From NCBI RefSeq assembly GCF_000150275.1, contig NW_002060948.1:4228759-4292758 (forward strand): 64,000 bases of DNA, given 5' to 3'. Every line of letters begins with the position of its first letter. The stretch's first letter is position 1. The DNA is from Trichoplax adhaerens. Its lineage: Eukaryota; Placozoa; Uniplacotomia; Trichoplacea; Trichoplacidae. This document shows, piece after piece, positions 22,832-36,900 of the stretch. The notes beneath the pieces were generated by a model, which saw nothing but the letters and a program-made list of their open reading frames with translations, was not told the origin of the DNA and did not search any database. Made by a program: the position numbers and the translations under genes.

Positions 22832-25204
22832 TTAAGTATAATCTTGAACGCGTAGTAGGTCGTCCAGCTTTTGCCAATTTTTAGTTTTAAGTTGATAGAA
22901 GAATTCAGGCTGAAGAGCTCTATTTAAGGATTTAACCAAACGACTGGTATTAATTTTGGGTAAGCCACATTCAGCAAAGAAAAATTCCACATGTTCATTA
23001 GCTTTCGATGTGGTTAATCGTCTACCACGGCAATTTAAAAAGACGTAAGATTCATCTCCTTCAACTATTTTGGGTAAGCAACGCCTTACATAACGCCAAA
23101 AATTATAAAAGACCACTTTAGGATAGCCTGTTAAAGTAATATATATTGCGTTGTAGTCGTTAACATCGTGATCATATACCGTAATTGTGACTTCCTGATC
23201 TTGGTCTAGCCAATCGGTTTTAGCAGCTTCGATATCGTCAAAGGTCATATTACACAATGCAATCAATCTTGCTTTACACCAAATTAACACTTGAACAATC
23301 GTATAACGTAAAGCGAAAGTATAGCCTTGGTATTCAACAGACTGCCACCCTGGGGTAGGATTACATTTTAACGCCCATTTGGATATCATATCGTATCGTA
23401 GTCGATTATCACGACGATTAACTAGCTTAAATAGGGTAATTGGGTTCAAATAATAATCTCCTTTATCGGAAAGGCGAATTTCACGGCATCGCTTTTGCTT
23501 ATCGGATTTATAGGAATCTAATAAATTATTAACAATATCGTGTTCGCTTTGGTCTAATTGTTCAATCATTCCCATTTTAATGGCATATTCTCTTGCTCGT
23601 TTAAGACTGAAGACAATATTATAGATAGATGATGTAAAGAGCTTAACTTCATCTGTTAAGATACTTGCATATTTATTAATAAGCTGTGTATCTGCTAAAT
23701 ATTGCCAATTAAATTCTTGACCATTGGCACACCAATATAAGAAGCGATTGACAGAATTGGTTACTTTTTGACTATATGAGCGCTGCTTTCCATCAGCAAT
23801 GAGGTAATTAAAAAATTCATCCAACGATGAGCAATTATCATAGCGTTGATCAAGCCCAGAATCTTTTAAATTCTGATTCGCAACACTCCGACTTGGTCGA
23901 AAAGGAGTTCCTCGGACTTTATCTTGCCAATTACCAATTCTCATTTTATCTTTGATAGTCCGTTTTTCGCGAACAAATTCATTGTGATTTTGCAGTTGAT
24001 TCTCTTCGTCACTTTTATTATTTTTAACACAGTACTGGCTAGAAATGCTAGTGACTTGAATTGTGTCCGTCTCTAGCTTATTCTGCTGATTCATGAAAAT
24101 AAAATAATGTTTTTTGCTTTAGTTAATCAACGTAGACATACCCTACACTATCATTATAAGGCATATATCAATTGTTTGATGTCTAAAAAGTGTAAAGAGA
24201 TCTTGAAGCAAGTTATTTGAGTTATAATGATACCAGATTGGTAGAAAATTTATGAAATTTAAATTCTTGATAAGAAAGACTAGGTTAGGATTCATGTGCA
24301 GGAATTCTGAATAATTGCAATAGCGGATGCTATTAGAAATCGATGCAATGTGTTGATGATATAATAAATATTCTATCAGTGGTCGAAGTTTGATCATCTA
24401 GATAATATTAACGCATTTCTGTCGTAGCAAGTTATTAATTCGTGATCTTTAGAATAACTCTGAAATAGTTCTTATTTAGAAAAGAATGTAATATAAGGTT
24501 AACTTCAGCAATTAGTTTGTAGTATTATAAATATTGATTGCTTTTCTACCAAAATTAACAAATTCGAAAGAGGCTGATGCTAGATCTACTTAGTTAAAGT
24601 AGTTTTGCGAAGTTGTATCAATAGATGATTACTCTAATATTATGAATATAGGAATGAGATTTTAAATTATTTTCTCATATGAATAACAATTAAATTGAGA
24701 GAAAGCTTAGATTGAGAAGAAAATGATGCTGATATTAAAGTATTAACAAACCTTAAAATTAGGAACAACATCGAAAGATTCCTCAGTGACAGTTATGTCG
24801 CTGTCGTTATCATCTGCATCTTGACTTTGAACATTTCTACTTGAGCTAGATGAACAAAGCTCTAAAATTTGAATATATACAAGCTTTAATTACGCGCTTT
24901 ATACTTTATGAATAGAAAACTCTTTCTCATTTAAAAATAAGGATTATTACTACATCAATATGCTGCTTGATAAGTAATATGCCTTACTTTTGGTGGGTTG
25001 TAAATCCTTTATTAAGCAAGACTGCCTCTTCCCTAAGAAAGATTGTTCTCATTTTAGTGTAAGAAAATACTTCTTAAATTCGTTATCAATTTATGAAATT
25101 AGATTGATGGCACTCTAATTTATACTTAGCAGTATAGACTAACCTGAATACCATGAGCTTTCAAGCGTATCGTTACATTTTTCATTCCCTTCACTTTGGT
25201 CCAT
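22832..25204 (-). CDS. tyrosine-recombinase-like protein with degenerate active site, three exons
   Basis: Proposed exons: 25144-25204 (ATG at 25202-25204, donor GTTAGT), 24752-24861 (acceptor ttttag, donor GTTTGT) and 22832-24085 (acceptor at ...atgaatcag). Phases 1 and 0 join correctly. Exons 1-2 encode an acidic, Ser-rich leader (SSSSSRNVQSQDADDNDSD). The large exon has an N-terminal helical, core-binding-like part (SLDEFFNYLI...), then a stretch resembling the catalytic domain of tyrosine recombinases: CKARLIALCNMTFDDIE at the position of the first catalytic Arg, followed by YVFLNCRGRRLTTSKANEHV and NTSRLVKSLNRAL where HxxR is normal. The His is not seen, and a single Tyr near the C-terminus (QDYT) is not in a clear catalytic context. 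This suggests a domesticated or inactive relative of Crypton/DIRS-type recombinases. An alternative start is the ATG at 24092-24094, giving 420 residues without exons 1-2. Confidence 0.6.
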
Positions 25205-26880
25205 AACTTTTATAAACCTTATTAGATCAGCCAGGTAGTAATGTTGTCGGTAATAAGGCAATTAATTATATTAAAATTTTAATTTCATGTTGAGAATAAT
25301 TGTAATTAATCAGAGATTTCTAAGTACAAAAAATTCGTTACTAAGCATCTTAAACCCAAAAATGGCTAAATTTATTTTAAATATCGTAGTAATAATGTCT
25401 AATTCATATAAAATAGATACATGGTGTTATAAGCGTGGTAATCCATACCTACAATTACCGTTTCGATATTTTATTTGTAATCTGCTAGTAATTGTACGTT
25501 TGTATTAATATATAAGTGGCTGAAATTAGAAACGAAATGACTGAAATAGATATTTGATCAGCATATATAGGCGTAAATTATCGTGAACTGTAATGTCCTA
25601 ATAGCATTTTATGACTATTATCATGCTTAAAATTGAAAAAGTTCTTAAAAATTCTCATAGCTTAGCAACGCTAGGTATAGCATCTGTATATCAATATATA
25701 CGATATATAAGTATACCAGTGCCGTAAAGCGCGATGTAATTATGTATTGATATTTTTTAAATATTATTTTAAACGATATGCAGACTAGGACACCTCGATT
25801 GTGCATTGCTTGAGTTATGTTATTTATCTTGAGCTCTGTCTATCATTTTGATTACTGTATTACGGGCTCGATTAATAGTAAAAATTCCAGGTACTTTTGA
25901 CTCTCAGATACCAGATAGAAAGATGCGATCTCAAATGTTACAATATTTCTAGATCGATCTGGTACAATCGTATCTGTTGTCATGGTGACTCGTGATTAAA
26001 CTACTGAGTATATTGCAATAACGAGGACATCGATGCTACATTCAAAGCTCTTCTTGAAAGGAATACCTAAATTGCACATTTGATAATTAAGCTACAATTA
26101 GCCTTACTGTACGTGTAGCCTCCATCGATCGATTCATTTACGCCCGAGTAGTGTTAGATCGTAGCAAGTAAATACTTCTAAACTCTCAGATAACTGGAAC
26201 GAGACTAAGTAGTGTCTCCATAGTTACTCTACTTTATTAACTAGAGACCTGGACACAGCATAGAAACTAAGATTATCAAAGTGATGGTAGATTTATTGAA
26301 TACCTTTTGAAGAATTCAACTTAAATGCATTTATCATTAAATATCAACTAGCTCATTATTGTGTGTATCAGCTACAAATGATGGGTTGTAAAATGGAAGT
26401 ATATGATCTTAAACGGAGATTATCGTAATGAAGTATTAGCAAATTTGATATTATGTAACATTGATAGGAATAATATACGATACCATCCTCTATGTATTCG
26501 ATAAAATTTCGATGATTATACAAAATTTTAAACATTTGGAAAGTAGCGTTTACTGTATGTTGAAAAATTAGCTAAGTTATGAATTGTAAAATTATCGCGT
26601 TTATAATGCAAATATTAATGATCGAATTTCGATATTATCGATCGATACAATAATAAAGGTGAAATTGTAGTTATCGTATGATGTTAGGATTGTATTATTA
26701 TCGGTAAGCTCCTATAGTGTAAGAAAATATTCAGTAATATAATTCTAACTGTCAATTTTTCGCAATGCATAGAGTTTTATGAATATAAAATATTTATGTA
26801 AGTTATTTAAACTGATTGTATTAGTAGATATTAATGAATACTAATATTATAAGACGTTTATGATCATCACGTAGGCTCAT
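25205..26880. other. intergenic, nothing supported
   Basis: Separates the recombinase-like gene from the 3' end of the Jagged-like gene. It has only short AT-rich open frames (for example 25287-25508 +). Confidence 0.5.
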
Positions 26881-26881
26881 A

Positions 26882-26887
26882 TTTATT
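26882..26887 (-). terminator. candidate polyadenylation signal of the Jagged-like gene
   Basis: AATAAA on the minus strand about 145 nt after the stop codon of the large gene. It is the first canonical hexamer I see downstream; cleavage is not shown. Confidence 0.4.
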
Positions 26888-27032
26888 GTTGCGAACGAAT
26901 TAAATTTATTACTGGCTATATCTTGCGATAATAGGTAAAGATAAATTAAAAACTAGCGTCTGTTGCGGCTCATTAGTATTATTTACAGACAGCACTATTG
27001 GAGGTATAAATAATTGCCTATATATCGCACTA

Positions 27033-27961
27033 TTAGTCGAAAGAAGATTTTACTGTTGAATTTCCTTGGCTGTTTTGGCTTTCTAAACGTTTTCGAATAG
27101 AAATTGGTCTTTGGTAGATGCTATTGTTACCAAAGCTACTTTTATAGGTATGGTTGTCGCTGTAAATAGGACTTGATGTTTGGTCTTGCGATAGTTTGGC
27201 TCTAACTGCATCGGGTGTTACTTTCTTATACGTAGAAGCTACACTATCAAGACTGGAATAACCATAATCTTCGTCATTTCTGTCCTCCTCCTTTATATTT
27301 GCCTTTGATTTTGACATTGATGTTAGAGTTCCATTTGAAAAACTAGCATTAATTATTCCATTAGTACTATTATCACTGGAAGTATCAGTTGTGCTAGAGT
27401 CGAATTCATCCGGTTGAAATTGAGAATCTTCGTCAATGGTGGTTAGTGCACCAGTATGGTCTAATTTAGCTCGGTCATGGGAAGACATGTGTGGGTTCAC
27501 TCTATCAATTTGTACCGCCGTCGATTTGGGCTGAGCATAGGATATGGATGTCTTGATAGAATTGCTTGGGATAGTAGAATAGACTTGGTGGATATCATCG
27601 TCCTCATCATCGTCTGTTTTTTTGATTTCTCCGTTTGATTCTGCTTTTTTCACACTATCAGCAATTTTTGCATTCATATAGGTACTATTATATGGACTAC
27701 TTTTGGTATCTCGACTTATGCTTGTGCTTACTGGATCATCGTTGCCTTCAAATGCTGGGTTTTGTCTACTACTAGCATGATTGCCCTTAAAGATTGGATT
27801 ATTGTTGAGGTTACTTATGTCCACCAATGGATGATCTAAAGACTGTTTTGATTTACTAACTACATATTTATTACGATAATAAATGAAGAGTAGTAAAACC
27901 GCGAAAGCTATTATTGCAGCTATTACACCAAGAGAAATGGCGACGAAAAAGAGTGGAGATA
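27033..27961 (-). other. last exon: transmembrane helix and cytoplasmic tail
   Basis: Starts in phase 1 with [20 protein letters not shown] and LLLFIYY, a single membrane span, followed by the stop-transfer RNKY. The tail of about 280 residues is Ser/Asp-rich with DDDEDDD, many Lys (possible ubiquitylation sites for ligand endocytosis), two similar motifs NNNPIFKGN and RQNPAFEGN near the membrane, and YSTIP and YGYSSLDS further on. There is no C-terminal PDZ motif of the vertebrate Jagged1 type. The last codons are KSSFD. Confidence 0.85.
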
Positions 27962-30900
27962 CTTAAAAGTAAAAATGAATGTTATCGTTAAAAACAAGCT
28001 GTTTTAAAAATGTAATCAATGTCTAAATATATTACTAAAATGGCTACTTTCGTAAAAACGTTATTAAATATTTTAAAATGTGAATAATTCTAATTCGGAA
28101 AGAATTTTTGATTTACCTATGTTAACACGTGTGTCTGGAGATATTTGTAATCCTTGTATTTGGCCGCTACTTGTATCTAGGTGTTGTATTAATGCTTGCA
28201 TAGCCTTTTGTGCATCATCTGTGCTAGTATTTGTTTGCTATAAAGTAAGATTTTGTAAAATCGTAAATTATCTGACAGGTTTTAATTCACTGTACAATTT
28301 CATCAAAAATTGGACGATTTTTGTAATGACCGGACATATACGGGTTTAAAATACGAAATGATTTGCTAAATTAAATATTTGAGCGTTTGTAAAGAATATT
28401 TCTGACCTACATAACTGAAAAAACTTACTATAGCTAGGGCAATCCGAACGTCGGTGCCAATATTATCTGTTACATTACATTGCAAGACAAGGCTAGTATT
28501 TGTAGCATAATTTTTCAAAACCCGGACTCTTCTTAATCGATCACATATCTGGTTGATGGTAGTACCCTGGGAAAGAATTATCTTGATTAGAAACTTTTAA
28601 GTAAAATTGAGATATTCTTCTATTAGGTAGCTAATAAAGCTACTATTAAGACTAATCTTTGAAAGAATTATGGCTATTCGGTACCGTAATAAATGCTTCA
28701 TAAGTTAAATTATACTGTAAAAAGAAGTTGATTGCTCATTAAACAATAATTAAGTTCATAAATTACATTAGGTAATTTAGCTGGAGAGATTTGATGGATT
28801 TCTCGATAACAGTTCGATGGAGCAGTTCCTTGGTAGTTTAAGCAGCTAAGCCCATCTTCACTATTTTGGCAGTAGCTTTGTGCGACACATGGCGATTGTA
28901 GGCAATTAGATTCGCTGTAAGAGACGCAAGAACCACCATTTGTACAAGAAACACTTGCTGAACAATTGCTTGGACCACACCAAACCTAATAATTAAATTT
29001 ATCCAGTTTAGGCTTTTATTAATTTACAGTAATATAAGGGTATTCATCATCGATAAAGAAAATTAATTGGAGAAATCGTTATACCTGTGTGCAGGTTACT
29101 TGGCCGGATGAACAACTGCACTCATTGCAATCTGCCGGCCATTTAACACTATCTTGATAGACTATACCACCGTAGACGCAAATACCTAAGTGTAAATGTT
29201 TACAAGATAGAAATATGCGATAAGTTAGAATAGAGTTGATTAAATACTCATGTGAGATTGGTGTTAGGTAAGACAATACCATGAACTTTTTAATACATAC
29301 GTGTGCTGCAATGTTGTCCAGTCCAAGTGGTAGGGCAAGTGCATGTATAACGGTTGACTTGGTCAGTACATGTACCTCCATTTTGACAAGGATTCGATGA
29401 GCACTCATCGATTTCTAAAAATGTGCAGAGAAAAGCGATGAATCGTAACACAGTCTTTGCTAGTAATTTTAAAAATACAATCGAATGAAGAAATTAAGAA
29501 AGGGTTTTTTATTCTATATACTTTGATAACTTACGTTGCTTACATAGCGGACCAGTATAGCCAGCAGAGCAGTTGCATACATATCCGCCAATAAGACCAT
29601 TACAGCCTCCATTTGGTGAACAAATATTTTCGGATATGAGACTTCCAGAAGTGTCATAAACCTTACAGTAATCGATTCGAGAATCACATAATTGACCAGT
29701 ATAACCTAAGCCGCAATTACAAGTGTAGCCATTGACTTGATCAATGCAGGTAGCGCCATTTTTGCAAAGAGAACCGGCGCAATCATCGATATTAGTTTCG
29801 CAGATTGTGCCAGTATAGCCTGTATTATTGCAATTGCAAGAATAACTGTTGATCAGATCCAAACATATTCCTTGGTGCAAACATGGTGTAGAAGCACATT
29901 CATTAATGTTCACTTCGCAATTTGTTCCTGTATATCCGAATGAACACTGGCAGGAATATCCCGCAATTAGATCATTACATTGCCCGTTATTTTGGCACGG
30001 CTGGCTTTGACACTCATCAATATTAACTGTACAATTAGTGCCCGTATAACCAGACCTATAATAAATCGAGAGTTAAATTAATTGGCATTCATTAAGGTTT
30101 CATTGACAGCAGGAATAGAATTAGTTATTAACTAGGTATAAAGCGCTGTTAAAATATTTACCCGCAATTACACTTGTATCCATTTACTTGATCAACACAT
30201 TGACCATTATTAGCACAAGAATTCGGCTCACAATCATTTATGTCTACCGTACAAAATGTACCAGTATAACCAGGTAGGCAACTGCAACTATATCCATCAA
30301 CTTTATCTACACAAGTACTTCCGGATGCGCACTGATTACTTTGGCATTCATCGATGTTAACTCCACAGCTGGAACCAGTAAATCCTCTAGCACATACACA
30401 TTGATATTGGTTAACATTATTAAGACATGATCCGCCGTTTTGACATGGACCACTTTGGCATTCATCAATGTTAGTTTCACAGCTTTTGCCGGTATAACCA
30501 GGATTGCAACTGCAGGAGTAATTGCTAACTAAATCGGTACACGTGCCAAAGACGCAATTTCGTGGATCTTGACACTCGTTAATATCAACACCACAGTTAC
30601 TTCCGGTATATCCAGTGGTACAACTACATATAAATCCGTCTACTTGATCTATGCAACTGCCGTTGATACATGGATTGGAAGCACATTCATTAATGTTGGT
30701 TTCGCATAATTGTCCGGTAAATCCAATTCTACATCAACAGGAATAAGATCCGATTCTGTCTACACAAACTCCTCCACTAGTACAAGGTGAGCTACTGCAT
30801 TCATTGATTTCTGTTTCACAGTGAGTTCCAGTGTAGCCATTACATTGGCAGGTATAACCGTTCACTTGGTCATTGCATGTTCCACCGTGTTGACAAGGAG

Positions 30901-33900
30901 AAGATGTACATTCATTAATATTAACTTCACATCGGCTACCTTGATAGCCAGCAGGACAAGTACAGTTATATTCATTAATGCCATCGTTGCATGCACCAGT
31001 AGCGCAAGGATTGCTGCTACATTCGTTGATATTTGTTTGGCATTGATTTCCTGTAAATCCATTTTGACAGCTACATGAATAGCTATTAATATTGTTAGTA
31101 CATGCACCACCATTAGTGCAAGGGTTACTACTGCATTCATTAATATCGATCTGGCATGATGTACCAGTATAACCAGCAGAACAAGTACATTGATAGCCAT
31201 TGCGTAAGTCAGTACAATTTCCGTCATGTAAGCATGGCTTCCCTTCACAGTTGTCAACACATAGGAGGCCTTGCAGGTTATTTGGACATTTGCATTGAAA
31301 GCTATTTACGCCATCTGTACAGTTACCATCATTATGACAAGGATTAGGCGAGCAATCATCGATATTGTTTTGACAAGACGTACCATTAAAGCCTGCAATA
31401 CACTGACAGACATATTGATTGACTCGGTCGAAACAAGTACCATTATTAAGGCATGGGTTGCTGCTACATTCGTTAATATCTTGTTCACAATGCGTACCAG
31501 TATATCCATTAGCACAACTACAAGAATAGCTATTAATCTGTTCATTGCAGGTACTACCATGTTGGCATGGATCACTAGAGCATTCTGCGATATCAGACTG
31601 GCAAGTTTTACCGGTGTAACCAGCAATGCAATTGCAACTGAAATCATTGATTTGGTCTGTACAAGTACCGCCATGACTGCATGGTGTTGCAGCGCAATCA
31701 TTGATATTATTTTCGCAATTGGTACCGTTATAACCAGCAATGCAATAGCATTGATATGAATTAACTTCATCTTGGCAGGTGCCATTATGATTGCATGGGC
31801 CACTAGCACATTCATTGATGTTAGTTTCACAGTTTACATCCGTATAGCCGCTGGCACATGAACAGCTATAACTGTTGATAGCATCTTGACATGTTCCTCC
31901 TTTATAACCAACAATGATAATTAATAAAGTACGTAATTTGATGGAATAGGCATAATTACAGTGCACAGACTAACTTAGGTATATTCATACTATTCACACC
32001 AATAAACTGAAATTAATATACAATATTTACAACTAGCTATATTCTTTGAATAAACGTGTGCAACTTATACTCCATTATTGGTCTGTAATAGCTTTGCTAT
32101 AGCATAATTATCTGATGCGATACTTAGCATTAGTATATAATACTTTACCATGTCGGCATGGCGTTGATTGACATTCATTAATATTTACTTCGCAGTTTTT
32201 ACCAGTATACCCTCCCATACAAGTGCAGCGGTAGTCGTTGATTTGATCCGTACAGGTACCACCGTTAATACACGGGGTAGAATTACATTCATTGATGTTT
32301 ATTTGGCACGTTGTGCCGTTAAAACCAGCCTTGCATTGACAGCCAAATTGATTGATATCATCGATACAGGTACCATTATTCAAGCATGGTTGGCTAGTAC
32401 ATTCATTAATATTAGTTTGGCAGTTGATATTAGTAAATCCAGCTTGACAGGTACACTGATAGGCGCTAACAAGATCCTAAGTCGGAGAATATTGCAAAAT
32501 GAGGAATATGAGTAATTATAGTAATATACTGTACATTTGTGTATGTACACATAATACTTTTACCATTCCTTATGAGATTTTACCTGGCATGTGCCATTAT
32601 TTTGGCAAGGCTGAGGGCTACAATCATCGATATCTAGTATGAAGTAAGCAAAATTTATTTCAATAACCAAGTTTATACCTTAATTAAAAAGTGATATTAA
32701 TGTAAATACCATTGGCTTTAATTCAGTTACATACTTATTTGGCACATTTTTCCGGTATAGCCTTGGATGCAATTGCAGCGATAATCAAGCACTTGATCAA
32801 AGCATGTGCCGTTATTTTGGCATGGGGCTGCAGTGCAATCGTTTATATCTATATAAAAAATCATTTCATTTCAGAATATTATACAAACAACAATTTTAAA
32901 ATTATATATCCAGTATTTGGCATAAACTATTAGGGCCCATAGATGGTTGATTATACAATTGGGTAATTGTTAGTTGATAAACTGAATTGAATAGAGTAGA
33001 GGCTTACCATTTTGACAGTGGTATCCATTAAATCCTGTGTTATTACATATGCATGAATAACCGTTTATTCCATCTTGACAAGTTCCGCCATTCTGGCATG
33101 GATTTGATAAGCATTCATTAACGTTTATTTGGCATGTCGTGCCGTTGTAACCGGATGCACAGTTACAGCTATAGGAAGCGATCTGGTCTATACATGAGCC
33201 TCCATTGATGCATGGAGATGAAGAACATTCGTCAATATCTGCAAATGCGGTAGAGCAAATTGAAAATTAGAAAATATCGGATACTTTAATTTAGTAAAAG
33301 TATGTACGAATTACTTATTTCACAACTCTTTCCCGTGTAGCCGGCACTACATGTACAGCTATAATCGTTAACCCAATCCGAACAGTTTCCATTATGAAGA
33401 CACGGATTGCCAGCGCAGTCATCGATATCTGAAAATGTTATTAATAAAGCAATTTGCTTCAACCATACAAGTACTAGTATCAAATAGCAATTATATGACG
33501 CATAGTATACGAAAAAATATATCTATGGCAATAATAGGGAATAAGTCTTACTTGTTTCACAATGAGTTCCATTGAAACCAGTTGATGTGCAATTACATGA
33601 ATAACTATTTATACCATCGATGCACTGCCCACCATTTTTACATGGAGATGATAAACACTCATTAATATTGCTATTACAGTGGGTACCAGTATAACCGGCT
33701 GAACAGCTACAATTGTAACCATTGACTAAATCATTACACGATCCTTGGAAACATGGATTACTGGTACATTCATTGATATTGGTTTCACAATTGGTATCTG
33801 TATAGCCAGCTGTACATGTGCAGTTATAACGGTTAATTAAATCAATACAAGTTCCGTTATATTGGCATGGATTTGATGCACATTCATCAACATTCATTTC

Positions 33901-36900
33901 ACAATGAACGCCTTTATAACCAGACTGACATGAACAGTTATACATGTTAACCATATCTTTGCATACGCCATTATTCAAGCATGGTAAACTATTACATTCG
34001 TTGATATCTGTTTCACATTGATATCCAGTATAACCAGGTAAGCATGAACAATTATATTTATTAACATGATCATGACACTGACCACCGTTCAGGCAAGGCA
34101 GTGAATTGCATTCATTATAGTCAATTTGGCAGTTTGTTCCCAAAAATCCTGGCAAGCAAGTGCAGTTATATCGATTGACGAGATTGTGACAAGTAGCTTG
34201 ATTTTGGCAAGGATTACTATTGCATTCATCAATTTCTGTTTCACAATCGTATCCAGTATAGCCAGGTAAGCATGAACAGTCATATTGATCGATTAGATCG
34301 TTGCATATGCCATCATTTAAACATGGGCCACTTTCGCATTCGTTGATATTAGTTTGACATTCATTTCCTGCATAACCAGGTACGCAAGTACAATTATAGC
34401 CATTGATTAAATCTTGGCATGTTCCACCATTTTGACATGGACTGCTTATGCATTCATTAATATTAGTTTGACAGTCAGTTCCAGTAAATCCAGCGATGCA
34501 GTTACAGGAATATTTGTTAATTTGATTGACACATTCTCCATCGTTTTGGCATGGCATTGATAGACATTCATCAATATCTTGCTCACAATGTGTTCCCGTG
34601 TAGCCAGCAACACACTGACAATTATAACCGTTAATTGCATCAGCGCATGTAGCACTATTTTGACAAGGAGAGGAACTGCATTCATTAATGTCTTTTGCAC
34701 AAAAAAGAAACAAAGATATTAAGAAATTGCGTTACGCACTACTTAAATTAGGTATAGATCACTAAAATATATTAATATTAGACTCGGAACTAACTTATTG
34801 TGCACTGATCGCCTGTGAATCCAGATGCACAAGTACAATTATAATAGTTTGGTGCAGAGTTGATGCACGTAGCTTCATTATGACAGGGCGTGAATCTACA
34901 TCGATTAATATCTATATTTACAAAGTAAGAAGAGCAATCCAAATGATTAGTAACTCACTTACCGACGATCCACTAGGTAATTGTCGAATATAACAGAGTA
35001 GACAGTGCAATGTATGCTTGTATATATATATACTGTAGATTCTTACCATCTTGACAAATATTCCCAGAATAATCCGACGTACAATTGCAAGTAAATGAAT
35101 TTACTTTATCAATGCATACACCATTATTTAGACATGGCTGGACATGACATTCGTTAATATCTGTTTGCAGTACAAAAATATTTATACCTTAGTAGCTTTA
35201 TCATGTATTGATACTACACTAGGACCTATAATTTACAAAGTGTATTCGAATTTAGCATACAGTTTCCAATGGCTTTCTAATTGAAATCAGTAATTAAATT
35301 TTCGACTTACCATTTTCACAATTGGTACCGTTAAAGCCGGAACCGCAATTGCATCTGTATTGATTTGCACCAACATTGATACACGTACCACTGTTTTGGC
35401 ATGGTGTTATCCTGCATCGATTATGATCTATAAGGTTGATAGTTATATACGGTAAAGAAAATCTTAGCATAATATTTTTCCTTGTTAAAGTCAATATTCT
35501 TTAGCTAAAAGACGTATGATACAAACAGAAAATTAATAAGACAATTGACTCTTTGGTATCTTTATTTATCATTAGGATCCTTACATGAGATATTCTACTA
35601 TGCTTTACACGTTCAACTTACCGTGTTCACAAAGTGTTCCATTATAATCTTGTGTACAAACACAAACATATCCATTTATCGAATCACTACAGCTTGCATT
35701 GTTACTGCATGGGCTAGAAACGCATTCGTCGATATCTGTAGTACGAACATTGATTGGAGGGTTAGAAATAAATTTACGCGCTGGTAATGCAGAGACAGCG
35801 GCTAGCTACAATAGACATGAGGTATTGATTACTTGTTTCGCAATGAATTCCTGTGAATCCAGCAGCACAGCTGCAGTTAAAAGTATCAGGGAAGATATTG
35901 GAACAGGTAGCGCTGTTTAAACATGGCTCTAGGCGGCATCGATTATTATCTGTAGCAAAATAGGAAATTATAAAAAGTTATTTACACCGATAAATTTAAG
36001 CTAACTTATTTTACGTCAATTAGAGTATATGAATTCTATTTTGAAAATTATTATAATCCTTAGGCCTTAATAATCGCAAATATATGGAATAGATAACATT
36101 TTACATACCATATTGGCAATTAGAACCACTAAAATTGGTTTTGCAAACGCAGTCGTTACCCAAGACACAATTTCCATTAGCTGTGCAATGGTTAATAAGA
36201 AATATATGTATGACAGTCAATGATAATATCTTTATAGCTAAAGAAGATCAATTCTACCACTAGATTAATTTATTTTTTACCTGTACATCCCTCTTTGATC
36301 ACACACTGCATGCAGGTGTTTCCTGTCCAACCACTATTGCATCTATTTGGTTTGAAGTAAAATTTCATTATAAATACACAGGGAAACATAATCTTTTGGA
36401 CAATTATTTTTAAGACAATTTATGAAGCTACTGAAAGTTTTTTGGAAAGAATTTAATATTTTTAACCAACTTACAAACACTCTCCTGGCGCATTTGTACA
36501 ATTGGCATGAGATAAATCGCAGCCATCCCTACATATAGCTTTAACAAAAAGTATATACGTATACAATAAGTCATTTTATTTAAATGAAATAGTAATTGCT
36601 GTAATTCCATTTTTTAAAAGCTTCATTTAGTTTTAAAATCATTATAAGTTTGTTTGGATAATCAAAATTACCAGTATCGCAGGTTTTTCCTGTCCAACCC
36701 GTAGTGCAAGAACAGTTATAATGGTTAATCATGTCATTACAAGTAGCATTATTTAAGCATGGATTGGAGGAACATTCATTGATTTCTGTCAAAGATATGT
36801 TGAAAAATGTATTGGTTACTTCATTAATCACAGTTACATCAGAGCTTATGCGATAGTTAATAGTTGTAATATCCAAATATTGCTTTGTAAGTATTTTAAC

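Noticed and set aside
24143-24397. 84-codon minus-strand frame between recombinase exons
   Set aside because: AT-driven composition rich in N, I, L and H with no splice support. It lies in the inferred intron.
30734-30736. TGA read as selenocysteine
   Set aside because: EGF CxC motifs are structural disulfides. No SECIS-like element was looked for with a tool, and a substitution or base error is far more likely.
30821-32515. Long plus-strand and alternate-frame open frames inside the EGF array (for example 31271-31759 +, 30862-31260 -)
   Set aside because: They are shadows produced by the 114-nt periodicity of the EGF coding frame. Their products are low-complexity antisense of the DINEC...C repeats with no domain of their own.
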